Origin: Diplosphaera chodatii
Lineage: Eukaryota; Chlorophyta; Trebouxiophyceae; Prasiolales; Stichococcaceae
Direction: 5' to 3'
DNA length: 64,000 bases
Assembly: GCA_032358165.1 (NCBI GenBank)
Contig: JAALGY010000017.1
Span: forward strand, 1,178,001-1,242,000
Shown here: positions 1 to 10,922 of the stretch, one piece after another
Layout: every line of letters starts with the position of its first letter
Position numbering within the stretch: position 1 is the stretch's first letter
Program-made: the position numbers and the translations under genes
Notes under the pieces: model-generated
Databases searched by the model: none
What the model was told of the DNA's origin: nothing
What the model saw: the letters and a program-made list of their open reading frames with translations, nothing else

Positions 1-3000
1 TTCGAGCTTGTCCGCAAGGGACTCAAGTTCAACCTGAAGAGCCACGTCTGCTGGCACGTCTACGGGTAGGTGTTTCAGGAAGTGCGGGAGCTGTGTGCCA
101 CCCGCAGCCCTTGGTGGCGCATGGTGCCTTTGGTCTTTCTGCCAAAAGTCCATCTGCATTGCGTGTGCAGGCTGCTCTACCGATCACATACAGAGTATGA
201 TGAGGCGATCAAGTGCTACAAGAATGCGCTGCGAATGGATCCTGAGAGCCAGCAAGTCATGCGCGACTTGGCAACACTGCAGGCAAGCTGGCTACCTCAC
301 AGCCGGCCGCAACTGTGTCCTGACCTTTTGCCTGCCTGCACAAGGCCGAGCTGATAGAGGCGTCACCTTGCTGCACCGATGTGCACCGCCTGGTGCCTGC
401 AGATCCAGCTGCGTGACATCCCAGGCTTTGTGGAGACCCGGCACCAGCTGCTGCTCCAGAAGCCCACCAACCGAAACAACTGGATCACCTTCGCGGTGGC
501 GCACCACCTGGACAAGAACTACGAGCTTGCGTTGCAAGTGAGAAGCAGGAACAGGCTGGCATTGTAAACATCTATGCAAACCTGCTCATAACCCATAGCA
601 GCTTGTTCACATGCTCTTGCTTCGGCTCAGCCACCAGATGTTGGTGCTGAACCCAGTGACTGGGATCCCACAGGTGCTGGACGCGTATGAAAAGACACAG
701 GAGAAGGAGGAGGAGCCCGCATCAGAGGCGTATGAGCGCAGCGAGCTACTGCTGTACAAAGCAACTGTGCTGGCCGAGGGCACAAAAGCCGCTGATGCAC
801 TGGCGCTGCTGGACGCCCACCAGGTGTGGGCCCGCACAAACTCCCTGAATCAGTGCCAGGTGCTCGTGTCACTCGGCACATATGGCCCGGCTGGACGGCA
901 AAGCCAGAGGCCGTACACTGCCAGCGAGCCATGCAAGTGCCAAGGTCAGGATGTAGGTGAGGTGTTCTCAGCTTACTGTGGTGCGCTTGTGTTAAACCTT
1001 GTGCTGCCATGTGCTTGCGCAGGAGAAGATCCTGGACAAGCTTGCAGCCCTCGAGATCAGAGCGCAGATGCTGTCGGACCTCGACCGCCATGACGAGGCA
1101 GCCAAAGTGTATAGGTGCCCCTGCATTGCCAATGGTAAAACCGAGAGTTGCTGGCCCGGACCTGCTTGCATCATCGCTGAAGACGTACTTGTCAGACGCC
1201 TGCTTGTACGTTGAACGCTGCATGGGTTGCAGGCAGCTGCTGGCTGTGAACCCCGACAACTACAGGCACCATGCTGCGCTGCGCCGGGCAGAGGGCATGC
1301 CGGACGACCCCACTGCAGACCTGTCCGCTGAGCAGCAGGACCGCATGCGGGCACTGTACAAGCAGCTGCAGGCGGACCACCCCCGCAGCTCCGCCACCTT
1401 CCGCATCCCGCTTGACTTCGAGGTGTGAGCTGCTGCGCCAGCTGCTGCCAGTAGTTGTTGCGTAGGCCACTCATTCTTGCTGCATATGCCATGGCTGGAA
1501 GCCTCTGCAGGTTTTGCCCGGTGCCGCGTCGCCACTTGACAGTTGTTGTGTGCTTGCTGTGGTGGTGAATGCAAGACATACGCTGCATGTTTGCAGACGG
1601 GTGAAGGCTTCACAGCCGCCGCGGACGCTTATGTGCGGCGCTTCCTGCAGAAGGGCATCCCCAGCCTGTTCACAGACCTCAAGTCCCTGTACAGCAACCC
1701 AGCAAAGGCAGAGGTGTGCTCCGCTGTGACCACCTGCTGTGTCACATGCCACATGTGCATATCACAGTAGTCTGCAGTCCTGGAGCGCCACAATCACTCA
1801 GGCATGCACGCAGACTTTGCAACCACGACGGCCCGGAAGTCGATATGCACCCTCCTCCTCTCCTCGACATGCAGGCGCTTGGGGCACTCCTCCAGCGGCT
1901 GCTGGATGCAGTCACAGCAGACAGTGCCTTTCCGCCGCGGCCAGGGCAGTCGGAGCCGGAGCCCGCCTCGCCGCAGGCGCTGCTGTGGACGCTGGCCTGG
2001 GCTGCTCAGCATTACGACCGCATGGGGGACACAGGTACATGGTTTGGACTTGCCAAGTTCTGGGTTCCCGGGATGTTATGTATGATGACATCATGCACAC
2101 GAGTTCCACTAGCAGCACTCACTGTGACCTCACCAGAGTGCTGTCCACTGCATGCAGGGAAGGCGCTGGACATGCTGCAGCAGTGCGCGCAGCACACGCC
2201 CACGCTGATCGAGTTGTACACGCTGAAGGCGAAGATCCTGAAGCATGCTGGAGATGTGGAGGGCGCTGCTGCTGCAGCCGACAGAGCCCGCAGCATGGAC
2301 CTTGCCGACAGGTAGGGGCCAGGGGAGCCTGAAGGTCCATCATGCTGTGCTTGTATCATCGCCATGTGACATGCCATACCGCTGCTGAAACATGCACCAG
2401 TCAGATGATGGTTGGCGACCATGTGCATGCGCACGCAGGTTCCTGAACAGCACGGCAGCAAAGTGGAAGTTCCGGGCGGGGGATGTGGAAGGGGCGGAAG
2501 CCACGGCTGCAATGTTCACAAAGGATGGCGACCAGGTCAACAACCTGTACGACATGCAGTGCACATGGTACGAGATCGAGTGCGGGCGCGCCTGGCTGCG
2601 GCAAAACCAGTATGGCAAGGTGAACATGGTCGTTGCAAGGCAATTTCTGGCATCTGTGCGATGAAGCTCCCTACTTTGCCACAACAGAAGGTGTCCAATG
2701 ATGTGAACTATGCTAATCAATCGCTTTACGGCGAGATGAGACCTACTTTTCCGCTTATTGCCTGAGGACCCTTGCAGTGGTTGTGTCGTATGTATATGGT
2801 CGACGCTGATCGAGCTGTGCCATAGCAAACTTGCATTCTGTGGTCTGATGCAGGCGCTGAAGAAGTTCATGGCTGTCAGCAAGCACTACTTCGACATCGA
2901 AGAAGACCAATTTGATTTTCATGGCTACTGCATTCGCAAGATGACCCTTCGTGCATACATTGAGATGTTGCGCATGGTGCGCATGCTCCCCGACATGTCA

Positions 3001-4659
3001 TCAACAAGGTCCATTGATTGCGGTTCTGGGTACACCTGCGCCATGCACATAAGCTAGCTTGAGCTGTGCCTTCTTGCAGGAGGACTCCCTCTACTCAGCA
3101 CTGCCCTACGTGAGGGCGGCCTACGGGGCCATCCAAACATATGTGCTGCTGCACGATAAGCCCGTCAGCTCAGAACAGGTGGGCGGGAACATCCTCTCCA
3201 GTAGTATTACATCACTCGCACTTCCCAGCCGAGCTGTAGGCTTCAGACCAAGGGCCGCATCTGCACATGTGCAGGAGGAGAGCGAGAGGGTGGCGGCGAT
3301 GTCGGCAGACGAGCGGCGGAAGCACAAGCAGCAGCAGCGGAAGGAGGCGGCGAAGGCCAAGAAGCGGGAGGAGGAGGCTGCTGAGAAGGAGGCTGCTGCT
3401 GCTGCAGAGACTGCAGCTGCCAAGGACAAGGACAAGGCTGGCAAGAAGCCTGTCACGTCCAAGAGGTGAGTTGAGATGGGTGGTTCTGCAATATGCGTCT
3501 CCTCTTTGCAGTCACAACAGGCAGTTGCCAAATGTCAACTATAATTTTTCATGCACATGGCACTTGACTCACTATTTGGCCCTGACAACATACCTGCCTC
3601 TTATGGTGGAGTTGCCCTTTTTTGCCTCAGGAAAACAGACCCGGATCCAGATGGTGCACAGCTGGCGGCCACCAGCGACCCGCTTGGCGAAGCCACAAAG
3701 CTGCTGGAGAAGCTCAAGCAGCACGCAGACAGCCGGTACGCTGCTAGCCTTGCAAAAACTCCTATAGAGCAGTCAGTTTTGCAATGCCCAATTCATTGGT
3801 ATCAGATCAACGAAAGGGAAATGTCAGGCATTGCAGTCGGAGGGACATTGTTTGGCATTTATCGCAGGATGGAGACGCAGTTGTGGGCGTTTGAGGTGTA
3901 CGTGCGCAAGGGCAAGCTGCTGCTGGCGCTGTCTGCCATGAAGCGCGCCCTCGCCATCAGTGGGCCATCGGACCCCACAGCCCACCGCCTGGTGGTTCGG
4001 TTTGCCCTGCAGGCGCAGGACTCCAGCCGGCCGGTGTGTTGCGCCACAGAGACAAGCATATGCTTGCCCCTGTGTACGCATGCAAGCATGCGTTGTTCAG
4101 GACGTGGCTGGCTACTCGGCATTGCAACTTCAATATGCTGTGTGCGGCAATTGACCTGGACCTACAGCTCTCGTGCTGTCTCTTGACAATAAAGTTGACA
4201 AACATGCAGGCTGCACCCGAGGTCGTGCAGCAGGTCATCAGCTTGCAGCTGCAGCGCATTCTGGGTGACCAGACGCTGCCAGCATACCAGGCGCAATACC
4301 TGGAGCAGCACAGCCGCACCTCCCTGCTGCACCTTGTAGCCGCAGCCGAGGCAGGCGCTCTGCTGGACCCCAGCCAGAGGGAACAGTCAGCACAGCTCAT
4401 CCTGTCAGGCACCGAGTCGGGGGAGCTCAAACTGCAGCACGAGGACTGCGTGAAGGTGCATCAGCTGCTGCAGACCCAGCTTGCAGCGCAGGCAGCGGCA
4501 GACACCTGGAAGCAGCGGTGCAGCCAGGCGTTTGCCTGGTCATCATACTTTGGCGGCGCTAAACGGCTGCCACTCGAACAGCCGGTCGCAGAGGCAGCAC
4601 CAGCCTCTTCGAGTGCAAATGGATTGGCAAACGGTGTTGACAGTATTAAGATTTCGTGA
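1..4659 (+). CDS. NAA15: NatA auxiliary subunit NAA15 (5' partial, multi-exon)
   Basis: Ribosome-associated TPR scaffold that anchors the catalytic NAA10 subunit of the NatA N-terminal acetyltransferase. The first visible exon (1-65) encodes ELVRKGLKFNLKSHVCWHVY, and the next (171-282) continues with LLYRSHTEYDEAIKCYKNAL, the TPR block near residues 65-100 of animal NAA15. About 60 N-terminal residues therefore lie upstream of the window. Further blocks match the family in order: LRDIPGFVETRHQLLL (from 403), KAKILKHAGDVEGAAA (about 2228), AKWKFRAGDVEGAEA (about 2458) and YFDIEEDQFDFHGYC (about 2889). A Lys/Glu/Ala-rich basic stretch follows (about 3280-3467), as is typical of the NAA15 C-terminal half. 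The last exon closes at 4657-4659. The intron at 283-402 begins with GC rather than GT. Identity is firm; inner exon edges are approximate. Confidence 0.93.
283..402 (+). other. GC-AG intron in NAA15
   Basis: The upstream exon ends ...ACA CTG CAG and the intron opens GCAAGC; it closes TGCCTGCAG before ATC CAG CTG. Joining 282 to 403 keeps phase 0 and gives LATLQIQLRD, which matches the conserved NAA15 block LLQIQMRD. No GT donor nearby would preserve this block. Confidence 0.75.
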
Positions 4660-5260
4660 TTTCAGTGTGATGGCATTCGGCAGGAGCTCAGAGGCTGTTG
4701 GGGTTGCGATTTGCAGCTGTCCATGCGCAGCTAGCAGGACCTGCCGCGTTCCTGCAGGGGTAAGGTGTGCTCGATGCGATAAGCACACGGACATGAAACT
4801 TCTTGGAGACAAGCCTGTGCAATCAAAACAACGTGCAACCCACAACGGTGATACCCGAGCAACTGCATGCCATGTTGGCAGTAGGAAATAAGTGGCGGGA
4901 TGCACGTGCCTGAGAGTCCCAGACTCTGACACCGGTCTGAACGATACTCAGCAAGCACATGGCAGACCGTGCATTGCCAAATTTTCTTATGAATTTGGCA
5001 GAGGAATCTGCACCCGCATGTGCACGGTGACCTACGAAGATCAGCAATGCCTGCCGTCGCCACACTAGCCACCAATTGATCGTGCTAGCAGCTGTCTTTA
5101 CAGGTGCCCCAAGCACAGCGAGACTTGCCGACGGACTGCTGCCCTGCGATAGTCCGCTTGCTACTATATGCTGTCTGTGTGCCAATGCTTCGCAGGCCTG
5201 GAGGTTTAGACTAGCAGCAGCGCTTCGTGCTAGCAGCGGCTGAACTGAGCGAGCAGCAGA
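4660..5260. other. Intergenic region between NAA15 and DMC1
   Basis: About 600 bases holding the NAA15 3' UTR and presumably the DMC1 promoter. Open frames here show no recognisable protein blocks. I see no RNA gene and no clear TGTAA signal directly after the NAA15 stop. Confidence 0.5.
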
Positions 5261-7933
5261 ATGGCAGCAGCCATGGCTGAGGCGCAGCTGGCAAAGAGGT
5301 GCTGCCCATTTGGATCGCTGGCCTGTTGCATGCTTTTGCATCACCACCGTCTGCCCTGACTAGAACGCTGATGTGCTGGCTGCCTCCATGCGTGCACGAG
5401 CTGCTGAGATGTCGCTGGTGATACAGCCTGCTACACGCAGCATAGCATGGTGCATTTGGATCAGCATTGCCTACCGATGGACAGCAAGCAAGGCCTGGCT
5501 TTGCATGTGCAGCCAAGCGGTGGAGGAGGCTGCGGTGGAGGAGGTGGAGGAGTTTGAGGCTATCGAGAAGCTGGAGACGCTGGGCGTCAACCGTGGTGGG
5601 AATACCGTGCATGCACTGCTGGACATGCGTGCCTTCAAGTCAGTCTGTTTGGATCTGTATGTTCCTGTGCATGCACATCCATTGCCGCAAAAGGAACTGG
5701 TTCATCAGTGAGAGCGCCTTCGCTGCCAGGTGCCGCAGCTGACAAAACCAGCAACATGTGCAGGCGACATCAAGAAGGCAAAGGATGCTGGCTACCACAC
5801 CTGCCAGGGCCTTATGATGCACACAAAGAAGGTGGCTGCTGACTGCATGCTAATAGGACGCAGCACCACAGACATGTGTTGCGAAAAGGCGCCCTACAGG
5901 CCCAAGATGAGCATGCTTCTCTGTGCAGGACTTGACACAGATCCGCGGCCTGTCAGAGGCCAAGGTGGAGAAGATCCTGGAGGCTGCCAAGAAGATGTGC
6001 ACCGCCGGCGGCTGGCAGTCGGCCTTCGAGGTGGAGCGGCAGGCACGTCAGCTTTCCCACGCATGCATGCGTATCATGCCGTCATGCTGCTGACATGTTG
6101 CATTGGTTCGATACCTTTGACGAGACCAAGTGTCGTACCGTGCATCTGGCTGCAGCGGCAAAGAGATGTCGTCAAGATCTCGACTGGCGCGGAGGCGGTC
6201 AACGAGCTGCTGGGTGGTGGCGTCGAAACACGTGCCATCACTGAGATCTTTGGCGAGTACAGGTACCAGCAACACTACAGCTACGATCGGACATGGCATT
6301 CGCATTTGCTCGACTCCTGATGTACTCCCTGGAACTCCCCGAAGAGTCAAACTTGTGCACTCTGGCGCACAGGACCGGCAAGACTCAGATCTGCCTGACA
6401 CTATGCGTCACCACACAGGTCGGAGAACACCACCACGTTGCAGTTGCTGTTGAGATGGCATGCATGCACTGCTGCAGTGCAGAAACAATGCTCTGTGGGC
6501 CGCCTGCTCATGGGACACCCAGCATCCACTTGCGCTTGTTGCATGCTTTGCATGCAGATGCCAACCGAGATGGGAGGCGGAGCTGGCAAGGTAGCTTTCA
6601 TCGATACAGAGGGCACCTTCCGCCCAGAGCGCATCCGGCCCATTGCTCAGCGCTTCAATCTGGACGTCGACGCTGTGCTCGAGAATGCAAGTGCACTGGA
6701 TGGGAATTTGTATCAATGCGGCTTGCATTCATGTGTGACCAACTGTCATGCTGTATAATGAATACCAGCCTGCATGCTATACATGCCTGCAGATTGTGCA
6801 TGCGAGGGCATACACACACGAGCAACAGATGGGTGAGCGAGCAACTACATGCCTTGGTATTCGCGTGCATCTGCACATGGTTGGACTGCCAAAGTTGCGC
6901 AAACCCTCATAGATGTCGTGACTTGTCACAGAGCTCTTGACGCCCCTGGTGGCCAAGATGGTTGAAGAGCCGTTCAAGCTGCTCATCATGGACTCCATCA
7001 CTGCAAACCTGCGTGTTGACTTCTCTGGCCGTGGCGAGCTTGCGGAGAGGTCAAAACTGCTGCTGATGTGATCTGATTGCTCTTAGATGGTGCTCAATCA
7101 TGCTTAAAATAACATTGGCTTGGTTCAAGTACTCTTGCAGGCAGCAAAAGCTCGGACAGCTAATGAACAGGCTGAAAAAGGCACGCCACAGCTGCAAACC
7201 TTTGCATCACTACCTACCCACCGTGTATCCTCATGGCTGCAAGCTACCACTGCTCACTTGGTAATCTTTCTGGTGCGCAGATAGCTGAAGAGTTCAATGT
7301 GGCAGTTGTCATCACCAACCAGGTCATGTCAGACCCCAGTGGCGGCGCCATGTTTGTGGCCGACCCCAAAAAGCCAGTGCGTCATGCAGCCTGATTCCAC
7401 ATCGGCGATGGAGTGACCTGCAGGCCACTCTTGATGCATATGTCTTGTCTTCAGGACTGTGATCTCACGCAACGACTTGCATCACTTTTAAATCCAAAAG
7501 GCCACTATCTGCACTGCAGGTGGGTGGTCATGTTATTGCACACGCCTCGACAGTACGCCTCTCGCTGCGCAAGGGAAAGGCGGAGCAGCGCATCATGAAG
7601 GTGATCGTGCCATACTTGCAGGGAGGACAGTATAACCCAATGGCCTTCTATGCAAAGTTCTGGGAATGCCGTGTGTTCATAGCGCAGTGCTTAGACTACG
7701 CAATGGCCCGCGTATTGCAGGTAGCAGATGCACCCAACTTGGCCGAGGGCGATGCGTCCTATGCCATCAGTGACGAAGGTTTGTAGGCATGGCTTAACTC
7801 ATCCAGAACAGTTTCCCTGCCAATACATGCGGCGCACTTGCTGACGTGCACACTGTTGACTCTGAGGGCAGCACGACCTGCTACTCACTTAAGTTCCTGA
7901 CCGCCCACAGGCATTATCGACTACAAGGACTAA
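5261..7933 (+). CDS. DMC1: Meiotic recombinase DMC1 (RecA/RAD51 family)
   Basis: Meiosis-specific strand-exchange ATPase that forms filaments on single-stranded DNA at double-strand breaks. Exon 1 (5261-5298) starts [12 protein letters not shown]; exon 2 from 5513 gives the acidic run and [12 protein letters not shown]. The helix-hairpin-helix block [20 protein letters not shown] follows from about 5932. Later exons carry [20 protein letters not shown], Walker [30 protein letters not shown], Walker B LLIMDS and [13 protein letters not shown]. The end has [31 protein letters not shown] and a terminus GIIDYKD. The GGH form before IAHAST, and [10 protein letters not shown], are DMC1-like; RAD51 has GGN and YSGRGELSAR. 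Stop at 7931-7933, with a TGTAA signal 130 bases beyond. The intron opening at 6043 appears to use a GC donor. Confidence 0.93.
6043..6154 (+). other. Probable GC-AG intron in DMC1
   Basis: The exon ending GTGGAGCGGCAG is followed by GCACGT. Resuming at CGGCAAAGAGATGTC keeps phase 0 and leads straight into VVKISTG. The only nearby GT, four bases further on, breaks the frame with this acceptor. The 3' edge is estimated. Confidence 0.5.
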
Positions 7934-8062
7934 AGGAGCAGATGTGACTCTCTGGTCAGGCAAACGGCGCTGCTGTGCTGTGCACAGACACAGTGACAGC
8001 TGGGAAGACGTGCATGCAGAGCAGAATGAAGTTGGGTCTGGCATCTGAGGTCGCCACCTAAC

Positions 8063-8067
8063 TGTAA
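8063..8067 (+). terminator. Poly(A) signal TGTAA after DMC1
   Basis: TGTAA is the usual chlorophyte nuclear polyadenylation signal. It lies 130 bases past the DMC1 stop. The call rests on motif and position only. Confidence 0.5.
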
Positions 8068-8204
8068 AGCAATGCACGAGTAGCTAACTGGGTGGAATGG
8101 CCACAAACCATTCGACACGGAAAACAAGTAACAACTTTTCGGAACAATGTGTCAGCACAAATCAATGCTAGCCGGAGCAAGGTCGGTATTGCCATTTTAC
8201 AAAG

Positions 8205-10542
8205 TCATGATGTCGCCAGCAGGCAGGCTGTACTCGGAACGACACATTCCTGCAGCTGCGGCACCGTCTGCCACATGCTTAGCAATGGCGCCTGCCAGCA
8301 GCTGTCTGCCTGTCTCAAGCCGCCTGCAGCCTCCTCCACACATAGCGCTGCTGTGAAGCCAGGCTTTGGCTGCAGCAGGCAGAAGCGCCACCGCCCCTGC
8401 TGCTCTGACTCGGCTGCCGATGCGAAGGTGATGCTGCCAACGCGCTCACGGCGCACCTGGCCAGCAGTGACGCACTTGCTGCTGTAGCTGCTGGTGTCTG
8501 CGGCTGAGTGGACTCGCGCTGCCGAGTTACCTGCCACCGTGGACTGAAAACGAGACTCGATGCCTGCGCCGTCGCTGTCACCGCCGATGGGCCGCCGGTG
8601 GTCGCTGTCGAGTGTCATCGTGAACGACTGCGCATGCAGGCGGAAGCGCTGAGGGGCCCTGACCTGATATGGTACACGACCTCAACAAGGAGAGCTTTCG
8701 TCATGCACCTGGTGACCTCGCGGCTCAGTGCACGTACCTGCAGGCCGGGGCGGGCGAGCACGCCGCGGCCCAGCGCCTTCACGTACGCCTCCTTCAGCGT
8801 CCACAGCCGCAGGAAGTGGCGCCGCCGCTCCTCCCCATCTGCAATGCCTGCAGTTCAGGGTTGCATGTGCTCACCACGGAGCCAGCAGCCTCTGCAGATG
8901 CGGATGCGCCAGCAGCCCCCAGCGCCGCTGCACCTTCCAGTGTGGCAACTTCCGCGGGCGAGAAGTGGCGCCGTGCGAGAGCGAGCGGCCGCTGCCGGGT
9001 CGCCCGTCCGCCGCCCTCGATGTCCAGCCCTACCCTGGCACCCCTGCTGACTGCGCAGCCTGCATTGGCCAGTTGTCAGCATGTCGTCATCTTTCTCGCG
9101 ACCTGAAGTGGCCGCAGTGGCTGTTCAAGGTCAGTTTCGAGTCTCCCGTCAAGCACGCACCATCATGCAGGGTGCCCCACATGCTCTGTTGTTCCGGGAG
9201 AGGTGCCCAGGCCCTGCTAACATGAGCTGCAACACAGATTGCCGGGGTGTCTGGTGCACTTGAGGTGCACTGAGCACTGCCAGTCCGCGCACCCAGCAGG
9301 CCGCCCGTGTGGCTGAGGTTGAAGTGCAGGCGGCTGCCCTGCAGCGCCTCCCGCGGCCCCGCCACCGCCGGCTTGCCGCGCTCGCCCCGGCTGAACTGCA
9401 GGTCCTGCGGCCTGTGCACATGCAGCGCCGCGTCCTTCAATTGTGCTCTGCCATACAGGGTGGCCTGACCGCATGGGCTTTGGCCGCATTTGCTGGTGGC
9501 CCACTACCAGTCTGGAAACTGCCTGTTCTGCTGAGCAACGTCAGAATAAGCACAGGAGACTGCGACAGAACCTGCTCAGGATATCTTGTTGCACTGCCAG
9601 CATGAATGCATGACGACGGTGGCGACGAGGTTGTAGGTGTGGGGGTGATACCTGACGCCGTCACCGCAGTAGTGCGCCAGCGTGGTGCGCACCAGCGCCC
9701 TCGCCAGCAGGCGGTCGCGGCGCATGTGGGCCTCTGATGGCATGGCGCAGTACTCCCGCTCCTCGCAGGACAAGAGATCATGGTACGCCCCAAAGGCCAG
9801 CTCGTCTGGAACCTGCAGATGACAGCACTCCACAGACTCCACCACAGCACCAGCGGGCATGTCCGCAACACCCGATGAGACTCAGCAGTGCATTTGTGCT
9901 GAGATCAGGCAGCGTGGCGTGAACCGGCGTTCAAGTAGGTTAGACGCAGATATCCGCCCATGTCACCTGTGCGGGGTCCAGCCAGTAGACATGCACAGCT
10001 CCTGGTGGCAGGCGCCGGACTGCATCTGCTGTGACCCGACCAGCTGCTGCGGGATGTGAGCATCTCGGGGGTGGGCAGGCTGAGCGTGCACTATTTGCGA
10101 GACTGCAGTGTTGTCTGCTATCAACGAGTGCGCAGCTAACATCATCGACGCTGCCGATGCGCCATGCGCTGCCGCGGACTGCAGTCCGACAGCCAGGGTG
10201 CGGCTGATGGCACTGTGATACGTATGCAAGACGCAATCCCTCAGAGCCACCCGAGCGTTGAACAGGGCGGTCAGCAACGCTGTGAAGCTTGTGGACACCC
10301 CGCGCACTGACAAGGTTGAAAGTCCTATGCAGTGACATTAGCATGCGGCCACATCGCATGTCCGCATAAGCAAACGGCTGCAGGAAGTTTTGCAGGCTCC
10401 GGTGGAGTTGCCACTTATCCCACTGCGTTCGCTCGCTCGTCTGTATGAGATTCAGTGCAGGGTGCTGCAGGGATGGGCGCATGGGCCTGCAGCACTGGTA
10501 CAGGGCATCAGGGTTCTGCCGCAGCTGGAAGCCAACTTGCAT
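8205..10542 (-). CDS. 4'-phosphopantetheinyl transferase, Sfp/AASDHPPT type
   Basis: Transfers the phosphopantetheine arm of CoA to a serine of carrier proteins such as acyl carrier protein. The minus-strand exons read in family order: AVHVYWLDPAQ (about 9997-9966), VPDELAFGAYHDLLSCEERE followed by RRDRLLARALVRTTLAHY (about 9812-9640), GKPAV...LHFNLSHTGG (about 9380-9290). Then come VGLDIEGGGRATR (about 9030-8990) with the Mg-binding acidic pair, and HFLRLWTLKEAYVKALGRG (about 8810-8755) with the catalytic W-KEA-K motif. WRFCLLQPKPGF lies near the C-terminus. The ATG at 10542 opens 180 residues before the first conserved block, which could be an organelle-targeting extension or partly 5' UTR. 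The 3' boundary is also uncertain; the last 40 codons lack family similarity. Confidence 0.87.
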
Positions 10543-10922
10543 TGTGCATAGCGCAAAGGCATTCAGCTGCTCTGCCGTTTATTGCGTGATACCATGCAAA
10601 ATCAGTAGCTAATCTTCTTCGGTATGCCGCAGGACTGCACAGATTGGTGCACATTCTGAATACTCCGCAAACTTTGCACCCTTGTGCAGACGCCAAACAA
10701 CACAAATTTCTCAAAATTGCCATACGAAAACGCCTGGCGTGATATTCTGCTCCCATGAGTCCTCACTACCACTCCACAGCCACAGCGCGGCCCATACATG
10801 TGATGCAGCCCGCAAATAAGCTGTCGTAGCGCTGCCCCAACATCTCCCACCGTTGATGTCTCAAACCGTATGAAGCTGCATGCTGCCGTGACAACCTACC
10901 CTAACCTAGGACTACTGAGCAT
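10543..10922. other. Gap between eIF5 stop and the PPTase start
   Basis: About 380 bases containing the eIF5 3' UTR and the upstream region of the PPTase gene; both genes are on the minus strand. It is AT-richer than its flanks. I see no conserved coding block. Confidence 0.45.

Noticed and set aside
627..1259. 210-codon minus-strand open frame
   Set aside because: Shadow of NAA15 exons and introns on the plus strand; no recognisable block.
5261..7933. RAD51 as the identity of the recombinase
   Set aside because: GGH before [16 protein letters not shown] and IMDS fit DMC1; RAD51 has GGN, YSGRGELSAR and VDSAT.
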